A DNA stretch of 64,000 bases from Anaerolineae bacterium (GTDB taxonomy: Bacteria > Chloroflexota > Anaerolineae > Aggregatilineales > Aggregatilineaceae). The stretch is taken from assembly GCA_016926875.1 (NCBI GenBank), contig JAFGNU010000093.1, positions 1 to 64,000 on the forward strand, given 5' to 3'. The notes below the pieces were generated by a model. It did not search any database and was not told the DNA's origin. It saw only the letters and a program-made list of their open reading frames with translations. How positions within the stretch are numbered: the stretch's first letter is position 1; every line of letters starts with the position of its first letter. Made by a program: the position numbers and the translations under genes. This document shows, in pieces, positions 58,590 through 64,000 of the stretch.

Positions 58590-59234
58590 ATGCTGCGGCT
58601 GTTGGCTGTGATCGGCGTGACGGTGTTTTGTGTGCTGGCGTTGGTTATCGTCGGGGCGCGCTGGATCGGCACATACCAGGATACAACGCCGCTGCCGCTG
58701 CCCTCGGCGGACGGCTGCTGGCAGGGTATGTGCCCCTTAGGCATGGACGCGCTGGCGGTGTTGACCGCGCTCAACCGTCACCCGGACGTGGTGCCCGGCA
58801 GTGCTCACTTTCCGGTTGAGCGGTGGGTGGGACTCCAGGCAAGCATTGCGTTCGATTATGCGCCGGGCGGGGCCGAGCCGCAGCCGCTGGCGATTGGCCT
58901 GGTGACGGACGCGTACTACGTGATGCGACCGGGCCGGTACGAGGATGCTTTGCCGTTGATGCTGCTGGGGGATATTGTACAGGCGCTTGGCCCGCCGGAC
59001 GCGATCAGCGTGCACCCTCAAGCCGCGCAGGTGGAACTGGTCTATCCCGCGCGCGCATTGAGCGTATATGTCCACCCGGAAAATATGGCCTGGAACCGTG
59101 CGAGCGTGCTGCCCTCCGACCCGGTGATAAACCTGGTTGTGAGCCGCGCGGACGATCCGCGCGAGCAGTGGCCGGTGCTCTACCCGCCGACATCGGCCTG
59201 GCGCGGGTTTGGAAAATATTGGCTTCAGGATTAA
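58590..59234 (+). CDS. Membrane-anchored protein after the triplet, unknown function
   Basis: 214 residues, ATG 58590 with GGGAG upstream. One N-terminal helix (LLAVIGVTVFCVLALVIVGARWI) and an external domain. Cys in DGCWQGMCPLGMDALAVL (two cysteines 5 apart) may pair. The motif GCWQGMCPLGM followed by a region ending LLGDIVQALGPPDAISVHPQ is a layout I have in mind from Chloroflexota but cannot name. It is the last gene of the tight string beginning at 55494 and so likely belongs to the same system. Confidence 0.7.
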   Translation: MLRLLAVIGVTVFCVLALVIVGARWIGTYQDTTPLPLPSADGCWQGMCPLGMDALAVLTALNRHPDVVPGSAHFPVERWVGLQASIAFDYAPGGAEPQPLAIGLVTDAYYVMRPGRYEDALPLMLLGDIVQALGPPDAISVHPQAAQVELVYPARALSVYVHPENMAWNRASVLPSDPVINLVVSRADDPREQWPVLYPPTSAWRGFGKYWLQD

Positions 59235-59247
59235 TAATCCCTGGCTG

Positions 59248-60432
59248 TCAGCTCTTTTTCCAGCCTTCGGCGGTTTCTGCGATCAGGTGATCCACCACGG
59301 CAAACAGGGCATCCTGTTCGGTGGCCCCGTCGTTGATCGCCTGCCGGTAGACGCGTAACTGGCGGTCGGCGCTGGTGCCGTTTTGCATGATCGAAGTGAG
59401 CGACGTGACTTCCGTGCGCGAGCCGAGATCATCCAGTACGTCGTCCACGATCTCGATCAGTTCGTTGAGCAAAAAGCGCATGGGCACCTCGGCCTCGATG
59501 CCAAAGTCGATCAATTTACCGTCGATACCGTAGCGCACTGCGCGCCACTTGTTCTCTTGAATGTAAATACCCCGGTAGATGCGCCATGACTGGTTCTGAT
59601 TGCGCAGCTTGATCAGCTTGGCAACCAGCGCTTGCAGCAGCGCGGCAACGGCGACGGCGTCATCGATGCGGGTGCAGATGTCGCAGATGCGAATCTCCAG
59701 CGTGCCCAGGTTGGGGTGCGGGCGGGCGTCCCACCAGATTTTGGTTGGATCACCGAGGCTGCGCACAGCCGCTCCCGGCTCGGTTTTGGGAATCGAGCCG
59801 ACCTTGCCCATCAGGTCCACATAGCGCTGGTATTCCGACCAGCTATAAAAGTGCGGCGGGATGCCGGAGCGCGGCATGTCTTCAAACACCAGGCTGCGGT
59901 AGCTCTTGAGGCCGGTATCACGCCCATGCCAGAACGGTGAGGACGTGGTCAGCGCCAGGATGTGCGGCAGGAAGTAGCGAAGCTGGTTTAGGATGTCGAT
60001 CATCAGTTCCAGCGCTGCCGGTTCTTTGCCAAAGCCGAGATGGACGTGCATCCCAAAGATCAGCAGCCGCCGCACGGCGTCTCTCATCTCGGCGGCGAGA
60101 TCGTCGTAGCGCTCGCCTTCGCTGATGCGCTGATCCTGCCAGCGCGAAAACGGGTGCGTCGAGGCGGCAACGATGGCGGCCCCGGTCTGCTGTGCGACTT
60201 CGGTCACGGTGCGGCGCAGGCGGATGATCTCCTGGCGGGCTTCCTTCACGTTACGGCAGATGTGGCTGCCGACCTCGATCTGGGATTGCATGAATTCCGG
60301 CTTGAGCTGGTCGCCCAGGATCACGCGGCCCTGGTTCATCATCTGCTGCACGTAGGACGTCAGCTCGCGGGTTTCCGGGTCGATAATCTGGTATTCTTCT
60401 TCGATCCCAATGGTTAGCGGGGCGGTCGGCAT
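59248..60432 (-). CDS. Carboxylate-amine ligase, YbdK/GCS2 family
   Basis: 394 residues from the second ATG at 60432, for which GGAG is 8 bp away (the ATG at 60438 is too near it). It has LTIGIEEEYQIIDPETREL at the N-terminus (the glutamates bind Mg2+ and ATP), FMQSQIEVGSHIC, GMHVHLGF and, in the C-terminal half, LGTLEIRICDICTRIDDAVAVAAL. These are the signs of the glutamate-cysteine ligase type 2 family. Members have weak gamma-glutamyl-cysteine ligase activity or make other gamma-glutamyl amides; the substrate here is not known. It is convergent with the triplet string. Confidence 0.9.
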   Translation of the reverse strand: MPTAPLTIGIEEEYQIIDPETRELTSYVQQMMNQGRVILGDQLKPEFMQSQIEVGSHICRNVKEARQEIIRLRRTVTEVAQQTGAAIVAASTHPFSRWQDQRISEGERYDDLAAEMRDAVRRLLIFGMHVHLGFGKEPAALELMIDILNQLRYFLPHILALTTSSPFWHGRDTGLKSYRSLVFEDMPRSGIPPHFYSWSEYQRYVDLMGKVGSIPKTEPGAAVRSLGDPTKIWWDARPHPNLGTLEIRICDICTRIDDAVAVAALLQALVAKLIKLRNQNQSWRIYRGIYIQENKWRAVRYGIDGKLIDFGIEAEVPMRFLLNELIEIVDDVLDDLGSRTEVTSLTSIMQNGTSADRQLRVYRQAINDGATEQDALFAVVDHLIAETAEGWKKS

Positions 60433-60642
60433 GGTCATCTCTCCGGCGGGCTGGGTGTTTGTCAGGTTCAGAGCGCTGATAGCGCGTTCCGGCGGCCTGC
60501 GGAATCGCTGGACGCGCCTACCACTATACCCGGCCCGGTTGGATGTGCAAATAGCCGCCGCGCACCGGTGACAGCGTGCCGGTTTCTATAAACAGGCCAA
60601 AACGTGATATGCTATGGGACAGTTGGCGCTGCTGCCGCGCCT

Positions 60643-60650
60643 GTAGGGGC
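60643..60650. repeat. Solo GTAGGGGC end
   Basis: GTAGGGGC with AGCA behind it and no second arm: a possible truncated end of the repeat family, or chance. Confidence 0.35.
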
Positions 60651-60678
60651 AGCAAACGTGTGATTTACAGGATGAGTT

Positions 60679-61380
60679 ATGTCAACCGACGAGCATTCTC
60701 TTGTCCTCACGCCAACCGGCGATGAGCGGCTGATAATCATCGATGAAGAACATTTTTCTGTGCGGCTTCTGGTGCCGGTTCTGGTGATCGGTGCTACGCT
60801 GCTGGTGCACGTGGCAGGCCGGGCGATCCTGGACCGCCTGCTGCCGACCGGAGTCAATACGCTGTGCGTGATCCTGCCGATTGACCTGCTGACGCTGTTC
60901 GCTGTCGGGTATGGCATTGAAGCAGGGCTTAAGCGGTTGTTTCCCAGCCGCCGTTGTGCTACGCTCAGCGAGCAGGCATTGACGATCCATGATGGGCGGG
61001 TCAACCCGCCGGAGATCACACGGCTGGATTGGAACAGCACCGTAAACGTGTTGGCCTGGTATTTTCCAATCCGGCGCCGGACGCGCGTACCAAAAGGCTG
61101 GCATTGTATGAGCATCCACCTGCTGCAAGACCAGGACGAGGTGATCCTGTATGCGTTTATGTCACCCCAGGATGCTCAACATGTGCCAGGCCATAAAAAC
61201 TTTGTGCGCTTGCGGCCTCGCAAAGAAACCGAGTCGGCTACCGACTTACACACCGCGGCCGGGCAGCGCCGCCTGCTCAAGCTGGAAGGTGCCCGCTGGG
61301 CCGATGGCGCCGAGATTGCAGCGGATGACTTTATCGCCGTGCTGAACGTGCTTAGCCAGGTAGTACCGGACTGGCAGTAA
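60679..61380 (+). CDS. Two-helix membrane protein with cytoplasmic beta domain
   Basis: 233 residues, ATG 60679. Two hydrophobic segments, about 29-46 (LLVPVLVIGATLLVHVAG) and 60-82 (LCVILPIDLLTLFAVGYGIEAGL), are followed by a soluble domain starting CATLSEQALTIHDGRVNPPEITRLDWNSTVNVLAWYFP. This layout, two helices then a beta domain, resembles bacterial PH-like (bPH) proteins. The last 60 residues are helical and polar. No close family recognised and no clear partner. Confidence 0.65.
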   Translation: MSTDEHSLVLTPTGDERLIIIDEEHFSVRLLVPVLVIGATLLVHVAGRAILDRLLPTGVNTLCVILPIDLLTLFAVGYGIEAGLKRLFPSRRCATLSEQALTIHDGRVNPPEITRLDWNSTVNVLAWYFPIRRRTRVPKGWHCMSIHLLQDQDEVILYAFMSPQDAQHVPGHKNFVRLRPRKETESATDLHTAAGQRRLLKLEGARWADGAEIAADDFIAVLNVLSQVVPDWQ

Positions 61381-61465
61381 GCGTGATAGCGCGTGCGCGC
61401 GGCTGCTGTTTTGGAATCGAGTGCTAAAACTTCATTATGATTGATAGCTACAAGGAGGCAAACGC

Positions 61466-63334
61466 ATGTTTCACAGGCAGAACAGGCGGGCGCTGACCGG
61501 GCTGCTGTTGGTAGCGATCCTGATCGGCGCTGTCGTGCTGACAGGGACTGCCCAGGCAGCGCGGGATCGCCAGATAGGCCAGCAGCGCCTGGAGGTATTC
61601 GGCCCGCCGGTCACCGGCTCGCTGGATGCTACAACTCCGCAGACAATACTGTTTTTTGACGGCAAGCAAAATAACGTTCTGTCGCTGCATGCGCTGACGA
61701 CATCCGGTGACCTGATGGTTGACCTGGCGGTTTTTGATCCCGCCGGGCAGCCGGTCGCCTACAGCGTGGCAGCCGGGCAGAATCCTAACGTATCGGTTGT
61801 TGAGGCGTTTGTGACGCCTGCAGACGGCATGTATACGCTCACGGTTGTACGCTCCGGCAACACGTCCGGCACGTATGAGCTGCGACTGCTGGGGGGATAC
61901 GCCAAGCTGGAAGCCTACGATACATTTGAAGGCCCACCGGACCCGCTCAAGTTCACATGGACGCCGTGGAGTTCTGAATCGACCGGATCAAGCCTCGAAA
62001 ACGGCGCGCTGCGCATTGACGTGTGGGTTGATGATATGCTGAGCTTCACCGCGCCGGACGAACTCCCTATCTACACGGATTTATTCATCCAGGCCGATTT
62101 CCGGATCGATGGCAATCCGACGTATTATGAGTACGGATTCCTGTTCCGGTTGGCGTCAGACAACAATCTGTTTTACTCCCTGACGTTCAGCAGCGATGGC
62201 GATTGGTCGTTGTACTTCTACAACGGTGAATGGCAGGTGGTCCAGGATTGGGTTGTGGCCCCGGCGATTGACGGCACCGCGAAACAGGTAACGGTCGGTG
62301 CGTTTATCCAGGGCAGCACGTTTAGGGCGTATTTTAACGGGGCGCTGGTGGGCGAGGTAACGGATACGAACAACTACCGCGCGGACGGCACGATCTCGCT
62401 GGTAGGCGCCACGGCCCGCGAGCAGACCGGCACGCTGACCATCTTTGCCGACAACCTGGCAGTCACCACCCCGCTCACGGCGGTTGCTACAGTGCCATCC
62501 CTGGCAGGGGCTGTCGTTGAACCGGTGGACACCCCGACCGGTCCCGATACACAGCCGACATCACAGGGCCTGCCGTTTGGTCTAGGCGGTGCGACCAAAG
62601 TCCCGACCACTGCCGCAGTAGCGCCAACGGCAACCCCGGTGCCCCCGCCGACTGCCGTGCCGCTGCCAACGGCAACCCCGATCCCACCGCCGACTCCTAT
62701 ACCGTTGCCAACGTTAACCCCGATCCCACCACCGACCGTCACGCCGCAGACCACCGCCGGTCAGGAGATCGTAAACTGGCGCAGCGATGCCCCGTCCGAT
62801 GTGCTCAACGAACTGCAAGGCTACGGCCTGATCCCGACCACCGGCTCGATGGCGCTGACCGTGCCAAGCAGCTTTGGCGATACGTCGAATGCCGGGTTCA
62901 ACTACTACCCGCTGGGGCAGGGCAAGACGTTCCGCAACTTCGTACTGAGCTTTGATGCCTACCTGGTCCAAACCGGGCCGGAAAACGGCTGCGGCATGAT
63001 GTTCCGCGAGCTGTCGGATTCGTACAGTGTGGCGCTGGTTACGGAAGATCAAGCGGCGCTCCTGGTCCAGTTCAACGGCGGCGAGCCGCACCCGTCCAGT
63101 TTCTATGATTACCATTCGGCAGTTGCAGCGGGCCGGGACGTCGGGAACCGGGTGGTTGTCATCGCCTGGGAAGAAACTGTGGTGATGTACGTCAACGGCG
63201 TGCTGGTGGCTGGCGGCGATTTTGTCGCGCGCTCCGGGCATGTGGCGCTCGAAGTATTCATCGTTGAAGATGACTTTGGGGCCACGCAGCGCACCAACTG
63301 CGAACTGGAAAATATCTGGCTGTGGGAGTGGTAG
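61466..63334 (+). CDS. Secreted protein with PPC and two LamG-like domains
   Basis: 622 residues, ATG 61466, GGAGG upstream. Signal peptide (ALTGLLLVAILIGAVVLTGTAQA). Residues about 45-130 form a PPC-type beta domain (QTILFFDGKQNNVLSLHALTTSGDLMVDLAVFDPAGQPVAY...GMYTLTVVRSGNTSGTYELRLL). Then comes a jelly-roll (about 140-330; LFIQADFRIDGNPTYYEYGFLFRLA...AYFNGALVGEV), a Pro/Thr linker (about 370-425) and a second jelly-roll (about 430-620; FRNFVLSFDAYLVQTGPENGCGMMFRELSD...VVMYVNGVLVAGG). Both resemble LamG/3-keto-disaccharide-hydrolase-type folds that bind carbohydrate. Likely on the cell surface. The next gene begins with the same PPC domain. Confidence 0.8.
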   Translation: MFHRQNRRALTGLLLVAILIGAVVLTGTAQAARDRQIGQQRLEVFGPPVTGSLDATTPQTILFFDGKQNNVLSLHALTTSGDLMVDLAVFDPAGQPVAYSVAAGQNPNVSVVEAFVTPADGMYTLTVVRSGNTSGTYELRLLGGYAKLEAYDTFEGPPDPLKFTWTPWSSESTGSSLENGALRIDVWVDDMLSFTAPDELPIYTDLFIQADFRIDGNPTYYEYGFLFRLASDNNLFYSLTFSSDGDWSLYFYNGEWQVVQDWVVAPAIDGTAKQVTVGAFIQGSTFRAYFNGALVGEVTDTNNYRADGTISLVGATAREQTGTLTIFADNLAVTTPLTAVATVPSLAGAVVEPVDTPTGPDTQPTSQGLPFGLGGATKVPTTAAVAPTATPVPPPTAVPLPTATPIPPPTPIPLPTLTPIPPPTVTPQTTAGQEIVNWRSDAPSDVLNELQGYGLIPTTGSMALTVPSSFGDTSNAGFNYYPLGQGKTFRNFVLSFDAYLVQTGPENGCGMMFRELSDSYSVALVTEDQAALLVQFNGGEPHPSSFYDYHSAVAAGRDVGNRVVVIAWEETVVMYVNGVLVAGGDFVARSGHVALEVFIVEDDFGATQRTNCELENIWLWEW

Positions 63335-63388
63335 CCGCGCCGGGAACGACCGGGTACACTCGGTAGTCACAGCCGATCAGCGTTGGTC

Positions 63389-63412
63389 AGGGGCGTATCA
63401 CGGTACGCCCCT
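63389..63412 (+). terminator. Hairpin after the PPC/LamG gene
   Basis: AGGGGCGTA/TACGCCCCT, 9-bp stem with a 6-base loop, followed only by T-G-T-G. A weak terminator is possible; the stem also resembles the GGGGC repeat arms. Confidence 0.5.
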
Positions 63413-63559
63413 TGTGAGATTCGACGTTCAAAGCCGGTGCCTGTGCCCGCGCTGGGCAGCTTTTTGGGCTGTCCCTTCAACGGGCACTGCTGCCGGACAC
63501 ATCAAACCGCATGAGGTGATCGACCTCAGGTAACTTGTTTCAAGGTATTCAGGGTGTTT

Positions 63560-64000
63560 ATGGGTAAAACACGGGTGCCGGTAATTCGCCATGCAGTGCT
63601 GGTGGCGCTGGTTGGCGTATTGGCTGCGCCGGGCTGGGGCAGCGGGATCGGCCTGTCACGTGCCCAGGCGCCGGGCGAATCTTCACTGGTGTTCTTTGAG
63701 CCAGTGCGCGGCACGCTGAACGCGGGCACGCCTGCCCAGGACTGGACGTTCGACGGCCTGGCCGACCAGGTGATCTCGATCCTGGCCGTGACAGTGTCCG
63801 GCGATCTCGACCCGGTGATCGAGGTGACCGGGCCGGATGGCAGCACAATCGCGCAAAACGACGACCTGGACTCGCTGGTTACCGACGCGGGATTGGAAGC
63901 GCTGGCGCTGCCCGTGACCGGGACGTATACGGTCCGCGTGGGGCGCTTTGGCGAGACATCCGGTGAGTACGAGCTAACCCTGACGCCGGGCTTCGCACGA
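63560..64000 (+). CDS. Secreted PPC-domain protein, 3' end outside window
   Basis: The frame from ATG 63560 stays open to the end of the window (147 codons). A signal peptide (RHAVLVALVGVLAAPGWGSGIGLSRAQA) precedes a PPC domain: FFEPVRGTLNAGTPAQDWTFDGLADQVISILAVTVSGDLDPVIEVTGPDGSTIAQNDD...VTGTYTVRVGRFGETSGEYELTLTPG. This matches the pattern of the PPC domain in the gene before it (61466), so the two are probably tandem relatives. Whatever follows the PPC domain lies beyond base 64000. Confidence 0.75.
   Translation, partial: MGKTRVPVIRHAVLVALVGVLAAPGWGSGIGLSRAQAPGESSLVFFEPVRGTLNAGTPAQDWTFDGLADQVISILAVTVSGDLDPVIEVTGPDGSTIAQNDDLDSLVTDAGLEALALPVTGTYTVRVGRFGETSGEYELTLTPGFAR

Overview
The window looks like a piece of a high-GC Chloroflexota (Anaerolineae-like) chromosome. 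This is inferred from gene content and style, not from a marker gene: Thr/Pro-linker lipoproteins with LysM, PPC-domain secreted proteins, several GT-C/GT39-like membrane glycosyltransferases, a GH57 branching enzyme, stand-alone Ser/Thr kinases, and many short palindromes built on GTAGGGGC between genes. No tRNA, rRNA or CRISPR array was recognised.

Layout. 1-4.9 kb: 3' end of an (alpha/alpha)6 glycosidase, an unusual sugar kinase/nucleotidylyltransferase fusion, and a PAS histidine kinase followed by a GNAT protein. 5-9.9 kb: small membrane protein, a homoserine-kinase-like GHMP protein with a broken phosphate loop, an MFS transporter whose best start is followed by an in-frame TGA, a LysM lipoprotein and an anchored methyltransferase. 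9.9-20.3 kb (minus strand): Ser/Thr kinase, TPR protein, P-loop-like protein, GT39-like protein, double-XRE regulator, BcsB-like protein and a secreted Ere/ChaN-like protein. 20.5-24.6 kb: large GT-C-like protein, Nudix hydrolase, SDR. 24.6-27.1 kb: a visibly AT-richer patch with an LRR gene remnant, a CaCA antiporter-USP fusion bracketed by a 17-bp direct repeat, and a small inverted-repeat element. 27.1-34 kb: two paired membrane proteins, glycogen synthase, two membrane proteins (one LtrA), GH57 branching enzyme. 34.1-38.7 kb: SH3-like secreted protein and a three-gene ABC-2 exporter operon ending in a strong terminator. 38.7-40.1 kb: AT-rich, repeat-rich patch with one small secreted protein. 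40.2-47.3 kb: glgC, a GT-C protein, an anchored protein, glycogen debranching enzyme, a stand-alone CBM48 protein and an M23 peptidase. 47.6-55.5 kb: orphan MNT nucleotidyltransferase, then addB, a small membrane protein and addA. 55.5-59.2 kb: three tandem paralogous membrane proteins plus an anchored protein, probably one operon. 59.2-64 kb: carboxylate-amine ligase, a membrane protein and two secreted PPC proteins, the last cut by the window end.

How it fits together. GlgC (ADP-glucose), GlgA (chain elongation), GH57 (branching), debranching enzyme and a free CBM48 make a nearly complete alpha-glucan storage set spread over about 18 kb in separate transcription units. AddAB gives double-strand break end processing. 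Much of the rest is cell-envelope: glycosyl transfer, export, signalling and secreted binding proteins.

The best candidates for something undescribed are the membrane-protein triplet (55494-59234), the kinase/uridylyltransferase fusion (842-2767), the GHMP protein lacking its ATP loop (5722-6630), and the modular two-hairpin repeat family.
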